Program-made: the position numbers and the translations under genes
Source: Cricetomys ansorgei
Taxonomy: Eukaryota; Chordata; Mammalia; Rodentia; Nesomyidae
Direction of reading: 5' to 3'
Length of the DNA: 64,000 bases
Assembly (NCBI GenBank): GCA_026225945.1
Contig: JAMJFZ010000818.1
Location: 3,157,501-3,221,500 of the forward strand
The notes under the pieces: generated by a model
The model's input: only the letters and a program-made list of their open reading frames with translations
Database searches by the model: none
Told to the model about the DNA's origin: nothing
In this document: positions 1 through 10,619 of the stretch, in pieces
Position numbering within the stretch: the first letter of the stretch is position 1
Layout of the letters: each line of letters begins with the position of its first letter

Positions 1-1235
1 CTGGTATGCACAGTGAAACTTCACTATCAGGCCTAGCCCAGGACTCCCTATTTTTACTTTGGCACAGCGAGAATGTCAAGGTCTTTGGCAACAGTATCTC
101 AACCAAGTGTCTTCTGCGCTTCATTGGTCTTTCCAGAAGAATCCTCACGGTTAGTGTCCACCACTTAAACTTCACACTCCTTAATCATCTGAGAGCCGTG
201 GGGTCCTCAGTGAAAAACAAGTGTCCGTTTATAGCCAAAGGACACCATCTGTTCTTCCCTCCGAGTTTCAAAACACACAGGCCATCCGCTTCCTTCCCGT
301 GGCAGGATTCATTTATGAGCTCAGAACAGACAGCAGACAGCTCGCCCTACTTTGTTCCTGAACAGTTGGAGCTGGGAGCAGAATCCAGATCGGGGCTGAG
401 ATGGGAGCTTAACAAGCGTCTGTCCCTGGAGTGGTGGGCTCGTCCTCTCCCACCGAGGGGCTTGTAGCATATACTCTGAACTCGTCTAACCTTCTGAAAC
501 CAACCTCAGCACACACTGTTGAAAGGGAGTATCTGAGAGCTAGGGAGGAACTGGGGACAGATCTTGCCCACTCTGAGAGACCACAAAGCCACTGAACCCT
601 CAAGTAAGTGTGTTGTTGGCCCCCTTTCTGAGGGTCAGAGGAGAGCCCTGGCCAGCGGAAACAGGGTAGGAATGCAGGGCCATTGTGTGTGCTGGAGGCT
701 CTAGTGGGCCCCTGTCAATGCCTGAGGACCACTTCAGACAGACCCAGCATCCCGGGGATCAATTAAAGTAAGTGGGAAGCAGGAGACGCCACAATCAGGC
801 TCCAGCTGCCAGCACGGCCAGGAAGCAAGAAGAATCTGTAGTTTACGTTTTCAAATACAAACATCAACTCTGTTTTTGAAGATGTGTTCCACCCACCCCC
901 ATCACCTCAAGACCTGCTGGGAAATGATGAATGGCTGATAAGCAGACAAACTGGGCTGTGTGAGCAGAAATACTGACTATACCATTAGACACAGCACCTT
1001 TTGGAAGCCATCAACTGTAGTGGGGGGGGCACAGTAGTTCTCCTTGGACCCTCGAGCCAGATGAGCAGCAGGATAGGGGGCAGTGGATAGTTTGTGGAGG
1101 GAGTAGCTTCGAGTATATATTCTCAGTCAGGTGAAGATTGATTCTTGTGGGGGAATGTGCCCCAAATCTTATTCTTCTTATGTCAAAAAATGCAATACGC
1201 ACAGAGACATTTTGATATTCAGAATCTTCCCTAGT
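1..1235. other. Unique intergenic sequence, no gene seen
   Basis: No SINE, LTR or microsatellite is recognisable here. A plus-strand open frame at 6-467 (153 codons) has no protein-like features I can recognise and no splice or start context worth a call. Base composition is ordinary. Confidence 0.5.
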
Positions 1236-1472
1236 AGCTTTTATTAAAAATTTGGTTTTTAGTTTTATGTATGTGCACGAGTGCTTTGCCTGCATGTATG
1301 TCTGTGTACCACCTGTGTGCAGTCCCCACAGAGACCAGAAGAGAGCGTTGGATCCCCTGGAACTGGAATTACAGACCATCGTGAGTCATCGTGTGGATGC
1401 TGGGAATCGAACCCAGGTCTTCTGCAAGAGCAGCCAGTGCTCTTAACCATTGAGCCATCCCTTCAGCAGTTC
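1236..1472 (-). repeat. B2 SINE
   Basis: Read on the minus strand it opens with the B2 tRNA-like head (the complement of the motif GAGCCATC...AGTGCTCTTAACC is at the right end) and ends with the A/T-rich tail at the left. The internal 'gaccagaagagagcg' corresponds to the B2 body. Confidence 0.9.
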
Positions 1473-1737
1473 ACCCCTCTTTTTTTTTTTTAATTTTTTT
1501 TAATAACTCACAGAGTCCAATCTGCGTTCCCTATGTGCACACGGGTGTGGGGCCATCCAGCTAGAACACGGGCAACCAACCAGGGGCCAAGTCCAAAAGG
1601 AAAAATGACTCTCCTTTCCCAGAGTCATCAACTGGCCGTAGCTCCTTTGTGTTAGGTGAGAGCTTCCTGAGCCCTCTCACTCCACCCCCATCCCTGCTGG
1701 AAATGGCACTGGTTTGAGTTGGGGCATGTCACCACAG

Positions 1738-1960
1738 CTGCTGTGAGTTCATGAGTGCACCAGGCATGTCAGGCCAGAAGACAGCATTTCCCGGCCCTCC
1801 TCCCCCTTCTCTGGCTCTTATATTCTTTCTTCTCCCTCCTGGGTGTTCTCTAAGCCTCAATGAGGAGGTTGACCAGATGTCCCATTTGGGGCTGAACTCT
1901 TACAGTTACATGTTGACAGCATTTAATAGTCTCTACATTTAACCGTTACTCTTAGTACAC
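1738..1960. repeat. Rodent interspersed repeat, family name not assigned
   Basis: The stretch from 'gttcatgagtgca' through 'gatgtcccatttggggctga' resembles a sequence that recurs across muroid genomes. I recognise the word order but cannot safely name the family or its orientation. No open frame is present. Confidence 0.4.
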
Positions 1961-2638
1961 ACAGCTTCTCAGACTAAGGCTGAGGGCTACGCCAATCTGG
2001 ACATAAGTATTTAGAAGGGCAATTTAACAGTTTGGCCATGTAGCAAAACATCTTTAGCAGGTTCCTCCCAGGACCTGTGACCTCCCCAGCCACGGGCTTT
2101 TGACCAGGTTCACAGCACCAGGCGTAGATTCCCACCTGTGGAAGAGGCCTCAGAGACCCAGCACAGCCCAGTTGGTTACTCACATAACACTCACGCCACT
2201 GTACCGCTGGGCATCTTGACTGGCAGCTCCATCTTGCATCATGCAGGATCCAGCACCGAGTAAGACTGCTGACGGCTCTGCTCCGCCAGCAGCCTGCACA
2301 GCATCATCCAACGCTGTCAAAGCCAGCCAGCAGGGAGGAAGCTTCCAGGTCAGTTCTAACTTGACTTCTCTGCCCTGCAACCACAGTGTGTGGTGTCTTC
2401 GGCAATAGGGTCTTACTATCTAGTTATGCTGGGTAACCAAGGGCAATGACAATAGCATGTGCTATTTGGGGGGCCTCTAGGGGCTCCCTGACCAATATCT
2501 AACAAGGATGTATCCCCTGCCTGGCACTGGGATTTTCATTTAATAGCCCATGCCTTCCGGGAACAACATTGTTCACCCATACAGGCTACCTCTGTTCAAA
2601 CTCCCTTTTTAGAAAAACAATGTTTTTTTTCTCTCTAA
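1961..2638. other. Unique sequence, nothing recognised
   Basis: No repeat family, gene or motif is supported. Two minus-strand open frames of 66-69 codons are chance-sized and lack recognisable protein features. Confidence 0.4.
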
Positions 2639-2680
2639 TCTATTTATTTATTTATCTATCTATATATTTATTTATTAGAG
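2639..2680. repeat. (TTTA)n/(TCTA)n microsatellite
   Basis: Tandem TTTA units with a few TCTA units. It forms the degenerate A-tail (read as T on this strand) of the adjoining minus-strand B1. Confidence 0.85.
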
Positions 2681-2816
2681 ACAGGGTTTCATTGTATAGC
2701 TCTGGCTGTCCTGGAACTTTCTCTGTAGATCAGGCTGTTCTTGAACTCACAGAGATCTGCCTGCCTCTGCCTCACAAGTTCCAAGATTAAAGGTGTGCGC
2801 CACTATTCCTGGCTTT
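2681..2816 (-). repeat. B1 SINE
   Basis: It matches the reverse complement of B1 throughout: 'gagacagggttt', 'tggctgtcctggaact', 'gatctgcctgcctctgcct' and the 'gattaaaggtgtgcgccac' 5' end. It is near full length. Confidence 0.95.
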
Positions 2817-2886
2817 AATGATATGTTTTTTGTTTGTTTGTTTGTTTCACTTAGCTTCCGATGTAGTGGAGTTTTACAAGGCTTTC

Positions 2887-3339
2887 TGTAGTTGTATACT
2901 TACTGTGGTGGCTCACCAATGACAAGAAGGAGGCTAACCCTGCCAGACCTCAGCAGAGGGAACTATTATCAACAGTGTCTGAGCTCAGGTGTTTTTTTAA
3001 TTGATTCAGAACTCCCCAGAAGCCAGGTAGTGGTGGTGAACACCTTTAATCCCAGCACTGGGGAGGCAGAGGCAGGCAGATATCTGTGAGTTCCAGGGCA
3101 TCCTAGTCTACAGAGTGAGTTCTGGGACAGCCAGAGTTACAACAGAGAAACCCTGTCTCAAAAAAAAAAAAGAACTCCTCAGGTGTTCTACTGATAGCAC
3201 GTGCAGATCATGAGCAATCAAACATCCCCCACAGAAATCCAATACCTGCAGACAATACAAAACACCAAGACCCAGGCAACCCTCACCCAACAGTACACAC
3301 AATTCTTTTATACATAACTAAAAATAAACTTCCACAGCA
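2887..3339 (-). repeat. Solo LTR of an ERVK-type element, split by a B1
   Basis: Both ends match the LTRs of the provirus at 28,156-30,195, including the 'ccctgccagacctcagcagaggga' region and the 'aactaaaaataaacttcc' end. Read on the minus strand it begins TG and ends CA-like. No internal region follows, so this is a solo LTR. A plus-strand B1 (3,020-3,170) interrupts it. Old viral DNA with no coding capacity. Confidence 0.85.
3020..3170 (+). repeat. B1 SINE nested in the solo LTR
   Basis: Full B1 body with an A-tail. It is flanked by a 12-bp target duplication: agaactccccag at 3,008-3,019 and agaactcctcag at 3,171-3,182, matching at 11 of 12. Removing the B1 restores a continuous LTR, so the B1 is the younger insertion. 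Confidence 0.95.
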
Positions 3340-3573
3340 TTTTCTTATACATCCTCAGTGGTAGTTAAACTACCCCAGCTCCCTTGTCTCCTCTTCCAAC
3401 TCTCACTCCTGCTTAAATTAGCTGTTCATCTAATACTAACAGCCCTTCACTGGCCTGGTCATTAACTCTCTCACTCACCTGGTGGGCCTCAAATTTCACA
3501 GTGACCTCCTATTTCACCCTCCAAGGTTCTACGTCGAGCTAGATATTATTACATTATTATTATTTAAAATACA

Positions 3574-3790
3574 GAACCAGAGAGAGATCTCAGCACCGGT
3601 TACCTTCAGGAGGACCCAGGTTCAATTCCCAGCACACACATAGTGGCTCACAACTGTCTGTAACTGCAGTCTGATGCCCTCTTTTAGCCTCTTGGGTACC
3701 AGGCATTCACATGGTACACAGATACACACGGAGGCAAAAAACACCCAGGTACATAAAACTAAAAGTAAACCTGTTTTTAAAACAAACAAA
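3574..3790 (+). repeat. B2 SINE
   Basis: Plus-strand B2 body: 'aggttcaattcccagcac', 'gtggctcacaactgtctgtaac' and 'tgatgccctcttttagcct', ending in an (AAAC)n tail. The 5' head is diverged. Confidence 0.85.
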
Positions 3791-3859
3791 CAAACAGACA
3801 GAACCCTTCACATATTTGCACGTCTTCCTTACCAAAGTGAATTCTATATTTTACTTTTT

Positions 3860-4026
3860 AATACTTTACATTTATTTATTTTACTTGCCAGCGTGCTCAT
3901 GGAGGTCAGAGGAGAGCTCCCTCGAGAGTCCACTCTCTCTCTCAACCATGTGGCCTCACAGAATGAGGTCAGGTCTTTAGGCTTGGGAGCAAGCATCTTT
4001 CTTGCTAAGCCATCTTGCTGCCCAGA
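3860..4026 (-). repeat. B3 SINE
   Basis: Reverse complement of B3: 'ggtcagaggagagct', 'ccatgtggcctcacagaatgaggtcagg', 'cttgggagcaagc' and 'gctaagccatcttgctg'. The A-tail lies to the left. Confidence 0.75.
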
Positions 4027-4056
4027 CATATTTTTTTTGTACACATACGTGTACAT

Positions 4057-4266
4057 CTTAAGATTTATTTTATTGTTTTAAATTATGCATATGTGTGTGG
4101 GCTTCTGCTTGTGAGTATGTATACCATCAGAGGCCAGAGGCATCAGAGCTCGCTGGAGCTGAAGTCACAGACAGTTATGAGCCACCATGTGGGTGCGGGG
4201 CATTGAACTCAGGTCCTCTTCGGGACCTGCACATTCCCTTAACTGCTGGGCCATCCCTATGGTCCG
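4057..4266 (-). repeat. B2 SINE
   Basis: Minus-strand B2: 'gagccaccatgtgggtgc', 'ttgaactcaggtcctctt' and 'cttaactgctgggccatc' at the 5' end, with a T-rich tail at the left. Confidence 0.85.
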
Positions 4267-4297
4267 TATATTTTCATTGTTAATAAAAATGTCAAAA

Positions 4298-4432
4298 CTG
4301 GGTGTGGTCATGCACAGCTGTGATCCAGGAACTCTGTAGGCAGAGGTAGAAAGATCAGAATTTCAAGGTCATCCTTATTGACATCGGGGTTTGGGCTAGC
4401 CTGGGCTACATGAGACCTTTTCTCAAAAAATA
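4298..4432 (+). repeat. Diverged B1-derived SINE
   Basis: A B1-like order is visible ('ctgggtgtggtcatgca', 'gaactctgtaggcagagg', 'agcctgggctacatgagacc') followed by an A-rich end. It is too diverged to assign to B1, B4 or RSINE1. Confidence 0.6.
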
Positions 4433-4451
4433 CTGGTCATAATTTTGTCTC

Positions 4452-4611
4452 TGTTTTTTGTTGTTCGTTTGCTTTCGAGACAAGTTTCTCTGTGTAGTTC
4501 TGGCTGCTCTGGAACTCCCTCTGTAGACCTGGCTGGCCTGGAATTCAGAGATCAGCCGGCCTCTGCCTCCTGAGTGCTGGGATTAAAGGAGTGTGCCACC
4601 ACCGACCGGTT
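4452..4611 (-). repeat. B1 SINE
   Basis: Near full-length minus-strand B1: 'tttctctgtgtagttctggctg', 'gacctggctggcctggaa', 'ctgcctcctgagtgctgggattaaaggagtgtgccacc'. Confidence 0.93.
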
Positions 4612-4619
4612 TACTTCTT

Positions 4620-5560
4620 ATCGTTTTGTATTTGCATCTTTATAATGTTAACGCCATTTCTCTTCTCATGCCCCTATATCTACAAAGCCCTCCTTAGGCT
4701 ACTTAAAAACTTGGAAGACTGGGCAAAACATTGCCTTGTGCGGCTCCTTCTTCCAGGGGAATGAGTGGATGTTTAATTTCCATCGTTAGTGGACAGATAT
4801 TTGCTCTTTAAACATCGCCCCAGTTCCCCCATCTTGGGGACCTCTCTCCTGCTAGGGGCTGCACCGACAGGAGACAAGCCTGTTTTCAAAGGTTAGAACC
4901 TCGCTCCTCAAATTGCCTTTCCCAGCCTCCCACTCCCACCAGCCCCAAAGGAGAAAGCTGGGGAGCCCTTTTTCCTCTCCCCCTCACCCCCAGCCCCTTT
5001 CCTTCTGGCGAGGCTGGGAATGCAGTGCGGACCCCGCCAGCCAGCCCCGGGAAGACTTAATTAGGGCTAATGATTTTGCGTCTTTTTCAGGACTGCTAGA
5101 CGCCATAGCGTCGGGGAATCTCCGCCTGGGAAGGGGACATTGAAATGCAACCGGCTCTCTTTGAAAACAGGGCCCTGGATGACTTTTTAACCGGTGGGGA
5201 CAGCAGCTCAGAGTCTTAGGAAAACAAAGGGAAGAGACTGCAGGAGCCAGCAGGCGCTTTGGGGCCGCGGGGGCCAGAGACTTGTTCATTTATTCATTGA
5301 CAGCCTCGTGCCTTCAGGAATTTTAAAAGAGGCGAAAACAAACATTTGTTTACTCATTCTTTGGACTGTCTGCAAAGATCTTCAACCACCTCAAGATCTA
5401 GCGATCGGAGGAAGTGACCGGAAGGGAGACTTGAAACCGGGAATTTAAACCCCCTTCAAAGGACAATCGCAAGCCTGGAACTGGGACCGTAAACTTTTGG
5501 AACATGTCCAGATACAACGACACTCCCCCACCCAGTGCCTGTCAGCTAGCTTAATTATCA
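4620..5560. other. Repeat-free block, candidate conserved regulatory DNA
   Basis: About 940 bp without any recognised repeat, which is unusual here. It carries TTAATTA (5,057-5,063) next to CTAATGATT (5,067-5,075), a CCGGAAG ETS-type word near 5,418 and several CpGs. No convincing exon is seen: the overlapping open frames on the two strands (4,913-5,143 and 4,984-5,289) do not look like proteins. A regulatory role is inference. Confidence 0.35.
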
Positions 5561-5579
5561 TTCATTAAATGTATATTAG

Positions 5580-5591
5580 CACATATATATA

Positions 5592-5627
<36 letters not shown>

Positions 5628-5628
5628 A
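5580..5628. repeat. (TA)n microsatellite
   Basis: Near-pure TA dinucleotides with one GTGT interruption. Confidence 0.95.
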
Positions 5629-5629
5629 T

Positions 5630-6295
5630 CATTCTGACTTTTGGAGACTTCCTACTCCTTTGTCTTAAAATGCACCAACTATGGGTTGCTTGCATCGGTT
5701 TGAGATGGGGTTTTAGGCCCCCAACTTTCCATCCTCCTGCCTCCCTCTTCTGAATCTTACAGGCTACAGTTGCGTGTGGATGGAAAGAGTGGAGTACCAT
5801 GGAATAAAGCTACACTTTGCTGACCCCAGCTAAGGCAAGTTCCCCAGGCCCGTGGGTGACCTACGGAAGGACATCTTGTATACCTTGGGATTATATCACC
5901 TGGTTTTAGATACGCAAAATGACACCTTGACCAAGGAAAGCCATTGTACCCCTTGGAAATCGCTTCAAACAATGGCTGGCGGACCCCAGGGGTTAAAGGT
6001 GGGAGTACCATGAGTCAGCCCACCTGCTAGTGAAGACAAAAACATCACATCAAAGTGCTGGGACACCCCCCCACACACACACACAATCGCCCCTAACCCC
6101 CTACACTCTTTGTGATACCTTTCCTGGAGCCCTCCCTCTGCCAGAGACTGGGCAAAGTCCCCATGCAGTCAGTACTCCAGGAAGGGGAAACGCCCGGCAC
6201 CCTCTCTGGGCACTGGTGTGAGCTGGGAGAACACCCGCCTGCTTTATTTGTTCCACTGTTTTTGTTATCAAGCCGATGTGATTCCTCTTTCATTT
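5630..6295. other. Unique sequence, nothing recognised
   Basis: Only a short C/CA run near 6,066-6,086 stands out. There is no gene or transposon signature. Confidence 0.4.
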
Positions 6296-6395
6296 ACTTT
6301 CAGAAGGAAATGCAGATGCAGAGAGGTCAAGTCATTGCCCTAAGAACACACAGCATTTCCGGAGTCTGAACTCAAACCCGGGTCTTACCTACCTG
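6296..6395 (-). repeat. MIR relic
   Basis: The order 'gaaatgcagatgcagagaggtcaag', 'cacacagcatttccgg', 'tctgaactcaaacccgggtctt' is the reverse complement of the MIR core region. This is an ancient tRNA-derived SINE shared by all mammals. Confidence 0.75.
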
Positions 6396-6807
6396 GAGAT
6401 TAAGTTCTCTTAAAATCTTGTGAGATCTGCAGGGTCCCAAACCCCTGGGTCCAGAATTTTGTCCCTGTAGTTTAGAGATAAATCTGCCCTCTCCTCCCCT
6501 TCTCTCCCCACCCTGAGTTAAATCACCTTTGTTAAGTTGCCCTGTTTGTAAACACTGAAAGTCTGAAGGCAGAAATCACAGGCTTTGATCACTGCGGGTG
6601 GTTCCAGAAGGATCTCTCTCTCCCTATGGCACCGTCTCTCCAGGTAGACATATCTCTATCTCTGCTGCTTCCTTCACCAAAGACAACCAGAAACAGATTG
6701 AAAAGGAGGGGGCAAGAGACTTCTAGCAGTGTGCACATTGATGCCTCCCCACAATATCCCAAAGCTTGGCCCTCTCTGTATTGGCACACGGTGGGCAGGG
6801 AGGGAAG

Positions 6808-6876
6808 GGCAGGTTCTCACTATATAGCCCTGGCTAGTCTGGAACTCATTGTATAGCCCAGGCTAGCCTAGGGAGA
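6808..6876 (-). repeat. B1 fragment
   Basis: A partial minus-strand B1 left portion, 'ttctcactatatagccctggctagtctggaactca', partly repeated as 'tgtatagcccaggctagcctag'. Confidence 0.55.
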
Positions 6877-7214
6877 AAAACACCCTTAAATGACAGCATA
6901 GGGGTTCCTGTGTACCACAGGGAATCAACAGCTGGGTTTGGGGGATAGAAGGTCTACATACATACACACATACATGCATGCATCCTGGGCTAATAATGGA
7001 GGCCCACCTCTCTGCTTTCTCTTCCTGTCTTCACAATCAAGAGTGTAAACCAAGCAACTGCCCCAGAGGAGATGGGTTTTGGAATTTATTTACCAATTTT
7101 TATTATTACCCAGTAAAGTGTGTTTCCCTTGTTTCCAGCTAGATTTTCCACCTATCCTTTAAAAAACACACAATTCACTGTTACCTAACATAATTGACTA
7201 TTCCTGAGTATAAT

Positions 7215-7424
7215 ATCATATTTAAAAATTTTTATTTTTATGTGTATGGGTATTTTACGTGCATGGGTGCGAGAATTCGCACCATGCAGTGCCCATGGAA
7301 GCCAGAGGAGGGCGTCAGATCCTCTGGAACTGGTGAGTCACTCTGTGGGTGCTGGGAATTGAACCCAGGCCCTCTGGAAGAGCAGCCAGTGCTCTTTACT
7401 ACTGAACCATCTCTGCAGCCCCAT
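7215..7424 (-). repeat. B2 SINE
   Basis: Minus-strand B2 with 'gtgggtgctgggaattgaaccc' and 'gagcagccagtgctctttactactgaaccatctctgcagcccc' (5' head at right) and an A/T tail at left. It contains a partly diverged copy of the B2-borne CTCF-like word near 7,301. Confidence 0.93.
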
Positions 7425-7527
7425 ACCACATTTTTTAAAAAGACTTATTTTTATTTAATTACGTGTCTGTAGGTAGCTGTGAGCCAAACAGCACGAATGT
7501 AGGAACCAGCGTTGGAAAGCGAGTTCA

Positions 7528-7612
7528 TGTCCTAGTGCTGGGGCCTCGGCTAGGGCTCGGACGCTGGACCCTGCATTTGCTAGGCAAGCCCTCTTCCGCC
7601 GAGTCAGGGCCC
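7528..7612 (-). repeat. ID SINE
   Basis: The reverse complement of the ID/BC1-like head is visible: 'ggaccctgcatttgctaggcaagccctcttccgccgagtcaggg'. A second partial head ('cagtgctctaccaccg') follows near 7,640-7,667. Confidence 0.65.
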
Positions 7613-7739
7613 CACACTTTCCCTGCCCATTCTAGGCCAGTGCTCTACCACCGAAAGTCTACCCCTTCTTGGCTGAGTCAGGTTCAAAAGATGCCCGACG
7701 CATGGCTTCAAGTGCTCCAATAACAACATTTTTCCCTCA

Positions 7740-7862
7740 CACGTTTACAAAGTGGTCTTTACAGTGCCACCCGTTTTAAGCCCGAGGAAACTGAGGCACA
7801 GACAAGGCTAGGTAGCTTTTCCCTAGAGGGCAGGGAGCGAAGCCCAGGACTTCAGTGAATTA
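7740..7862 (-). repeat. MIR relic
   Basis: 'gcccgaggaaactgaggcacagacaaggctaggtagc' is the complement of the MIR 3' half (TTTCCTC...GTGCCTCAG order). Confidence 0.75.
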
Positions 7863-8315
7863 GCAGTTTCTAGCGGGTCTGCCCCGGGGCGGGACGCCTC
7901 AGCAGGGAAACCGAGCCTTTGATATGCTAATCTTGTTTGTTTGCATGAAAAGCAAAGGACACCCGGGTTGATTCCTTGCTCCCGACTCTTAACAACTCCC
8001 GTCTGGCGTCAGGCGCTTAGAGAGCCGAGCGAATTCCCTCTCCTGCAGGGCAAGCGGGTGGCTCTCCAGCCTCGGGGCTTCCCGCCTTCTATACTTTCTC
8101 CCCTCTCAGCTGCTGTTTCAGTTTCTCCTCTAAGGTCCGTCCTGGTTCGCTGGTCCACACCCTCACCCCAGGTCCCACTCCAGAGACATCTTCCCAAAGG
8201 TCCTTGGGCTTCTTAGTAACTTACAATGGCCAAGTCGGCCGCCAGCAACAGAGAGTGCCCACTTCCCGGACTCCAGAGTGAGGATGGGGTTGAACTTACT
8301 GCTTCGTGCCCCCAA
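7863..8315. other. Repeat-free, GC-rich block with octamer-type words
   Basis: This block holds the SOX-OCT-like site at 7,917-7,931, a second TTTGCAT word at 7,940-7,946 and a nearby CAAAGG. Several CpGs follow up to about 8,240. No exon is supported. Confidence 0.35.
7917..7931 (+). promoter_or_regulatory. Candidate composite SOX-OCT site
   Basis: The 15-mer CTTTGATATGCTAAT matches the well-known SOX2-OCT4 composite consensus CTTTGTTATGCAAAT at 13 of 15 positions. It is adjacent to a second inverted octamer-like word (TTTGCAT). The sequence match is seen directly; occupancy is not known. Confidence 0.4.
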
Positions 8316-8410
8316 CCACCCAAGCTACGGTGTGACTCAGTGGTAGAAAAACCTGTGAGCATGCGCGAGGTCCCAGGTTGGCGCCCCAGCACCAGAAAAA
8401 GAAAGAAAAC
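8316..8410 (+). repeat. ID SINE
   Basis: Plus-strand ID head: 'gtgactcagtggtagaaaaacc...gagcatgcgcgaggtccc', then 'gccccagcaccagaaaaagaaagaaaacc' with an A-rich tail. Confidence 0.75.
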
Positions 8411-8767
8411 CTTGAATGGAGATTTTAAAATCTTCGCAATGACAGTAAAGTACAGACCTGTTATCAGCTACCATAGATAGAAGTTTTCTCTGTCTGCTCA
8501 CAGTGGGACCGAGCCGGTTCTGAAACAGGGGAGAGGCAGCCTTTCATCCACTCGGACATCCACACCCTCTGCTCGTCCCCTGTCATGTGTGGGACCCCCA
8601 TAGAAGGATCTGGAAAGATTCGAAGGGGTAAGGGAGGCTGCAAGCGCTTGATTAACATGCCTGAGGTTGTGTGAGTCCCTCTTGTTCCTAGCAGAACACA
8701 AAACAAAAGCTCAAACCAACGGCAACCAAAATGGACGGAGGTGGAGAGGATTATGGAACAAACTTTT

Positions 8768-8930
8768 CCACAGGGCCGTCGAAATGATTCAGTGGATAAA
8801 GGCGCTCGCCAGGACTCAAAAGGTGGAAGGCGAGAACTGACCCTCCCAAGTTGTCCTCTGACCTTCACGCATGTCCCGTGGCACACGCACTCATGCACGC
8901 ACGCAACATTAATTAGTTAATATAAAAGGG
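8768..8930 (+). repeat. B3 SINE
   Basis: Plus-strand B3: 'gattcagtggataaaggcgctcgcc', 'aagttgtcctctgaccttcacgc' and a CA-rich 3' end. Confidence 0.7.
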
Positions 8931-8968
8931 GGTCAATATATATTAAAAAACACTGTGGTTATCCAACA

Positions 8969-9003
8969 CGTGTGTGTGTGTGTGTGTGTGTGTGCACACG
9001 CAC
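8969..9003. repeat. (TG)n microsatellite
   Basis: A TG dinucleotide run ending in CACACG, forming a short purine-pyrimidine alternating stretch. Confidence 0.9.
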
Positions 9004-9029
9004 AGGTCTGTGCTTGTACAATCATTCAA

Positions 9030-9190
9030 AGGCCAGGCGTCTCACTGGGCTGAAATTTGCCTTTGGCTAGACTGGTTGGGCGTTGAGTTCCTGGGACCCA
9101 TGTGTCTGTCAATGCCGCCTGATGCTATTACAGGGTGCTGGGATTTGAACTCAGATCATCTTGCTTTCTCAATTGCCCCTCAACAACTCC
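9030..9190 (-). repeat. Probable B4 SINE, diverged
   Basis: 'cagggtgctgggatttgaactcagatcatcttgctttctcaattgcccc' resembles the complement of the ID-like half of B4. The left part is only weakly B1-like. Confidence 0.4.
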
Positions 9191-9195
9191 TCCTC

Positions 9196-9196
<1 letters not shown>

Positions 9197-9270
<74 letters not shown>

Positions 9271-9271
9271 T
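9197..9271. repeat. (TTTA)n microsatellite
   Basis: About 18 uninterrupted TTTA units. Likely polymorphic. Confidence 0.97.
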
Positions 9272-9345
9272 AGACAGGATCTCTATGTATCCCAGGCTAT
9301 GCTCAGTCTTACAATCCTCCTGCCTCAACCTCCTTACCTATCATT
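9272..9345 (-). repeat. B1/B4 fragment
   Basis: 'gacaggatctctatgtatcccaggctat' and 'aatcctcctgcctcaacc' are the complement of a B1-like 3' part. The preceding (TTTA)n run is its expanded A-tail. Confidence 0.6.
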
Positions 9346-9361
9346 TTTCTTAAATATTTTT

Positions 9362-9462
9362 AAAAATATTATTTTATTTTGCGTGTGTCGGCGTTCTGCC
9401 TGCATGTACGTGTGCAACACGTGCATGCTTGGTACAGGAGGAAGCCAGAAGAGGGTGCAGTG
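9362..9462 (-). repeat. Truncated B2 SINE
   Basis: Only the tail and body are present, ending at 'gccagaagagggtgcag'. The tRNA-like head is lost where the next B1 begins. Confidence 0.75.
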
Positions 9463-9606
9463 TTGCACACTGTTAATCTCAGCACTGTCCAGGCAGAGAC
9501 AGTGGGTTTGAGGCTAGCTTGGTCTATATAGAGCGAGGTGCAAGGCAGCCAGGGATGCAGTTTAGACATTGTCTCAAAACTAAGACAACTAAAACAACAA
9601 AAACAA
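9463..9606 (+). repeat. B1 SINE, 5' damaged
   Basis: 'gttaatctcagcactgtccaggcagagacag', 'gctagcttggtctatatagagcgag' and an A-rich tail. Confidence 0.75.
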
Positions 9607-9815
9607 AGGCCTGGAGGTATGGCTCAGTGGCTAAGGGTGATGGCTGCTCTTCCAGACGATCTGGGTTCAGTTCCCATCACTCACACAGCAGCTCACAACC
9701 GCCTAGAACTCCAGTTTCAGTTGATCTGTCGCCCTCTTCTGGCCTCCATGGGTACTGCATGCACACGGCACCCAGACATCATAGAGACAAGTCACCAACA
9801 CACATAAAATCAAAC
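9607..9815 (+). repeat. B2 SINE
   Basis: Near full length: 'ggaggtatggctcagtggctaag', 'ctgctcttccagacgatctggg', 'tcgccctcttctggcctcc' and a terminal A/T tail. Confidence 0.92.
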
Positions 9816-10005
9816 TGTTCTGCTTCTCTGACTATGAGATCTGACGTTAGGACCCAACAGTGATCTTTCTGCTTTGACTACTTGGAATCTCTTGTGCTTC
9901 CCACTTCAATTTTTCTTTCTACCTCTCCAGTGGGGGAATTAAAAGGCCTATCCACCTTGCTGGTCTCAACTCACTTCCTAATGGTTTTGTGAAGTAGCCA
10001 CCATA

Positions 10006-10124
10006 GACAGGCACGGTGTTCAACTGTAATCCTAGCACACACAGGACGCTGGAGAAGGAGGACTGTGAGTTCAAGTCCAGGCTGGGTACATAGCAGACTC
10101 TATTAAAAAAAAAAAAAAAAAAAC
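10006..10124 (+). repeat. B1-derived SINE
   Basis: 'acaggcacggtgttcaactgtaatcc' and 'gtgagttcaagtccaggctgggtacatagcagactct' are followed by a 19-base A-tail. It is likely B4- or RSINE1-like. Confidence 0.65.
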
Positions 10125-10345
10125 AGAATGTGAGTTCAGTGGACCCACATTCTGGTTGTCCTCTGAAGTACTCACACCTAGGCACACACAGACTCACGCA
10201 CACACAGACACATGCACACACTCAAATGCACATACATTTGCACACACACACACATGAATGCATGCACTTGAATGCACCCACACGAATGCATATGCACGTG
10301 CACATGCACGCGCACACACACACACAGACTCAAGCACATTGTGCA
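10125..10345 (+). repeat. B3/B4 3' part with CA-rich tail
   Basis: 'acccacattctggttgtcctctgaag' is a B3-type 3' body. It runs into about 160 bp of irregular CACA/CATG/CACG repeats. Confidence 0.55.
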
Positions 10346-10619
10346 TCAGGGTTTCCTGGCGTCCTCGGCTAGCCTTCCTTGGCGTGCAAACCGTTTAGCG
10401 TAAACAACCCCATTTGGTTGGTGTCTCCCAGTGTTGCGTCTTCGGTTTCCATTTTCCCCATAAACAACTCTGTGCTCTACATCTTGGCCTTTGGCATGCA
10501 GGACTTTGCTTGAGTCACTGGGCAAGAACTAAGATTTTCTTTTTGAAGTTTTATAAACTTGTTGCGAAAAACATCAAGTCCTCAGGTCCTGACCACCGTT
10601 TCCTCTTGATCCTCTCTCT

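Noticed and set aside
9197..9271. Regular short repeats that might suggest an array of functional units
   Set aside because: Plain (TTTA)n with no spacers. No CRISPR-like repeat-spacer pattern exists anywhere in the window, as expected for an animal genome.
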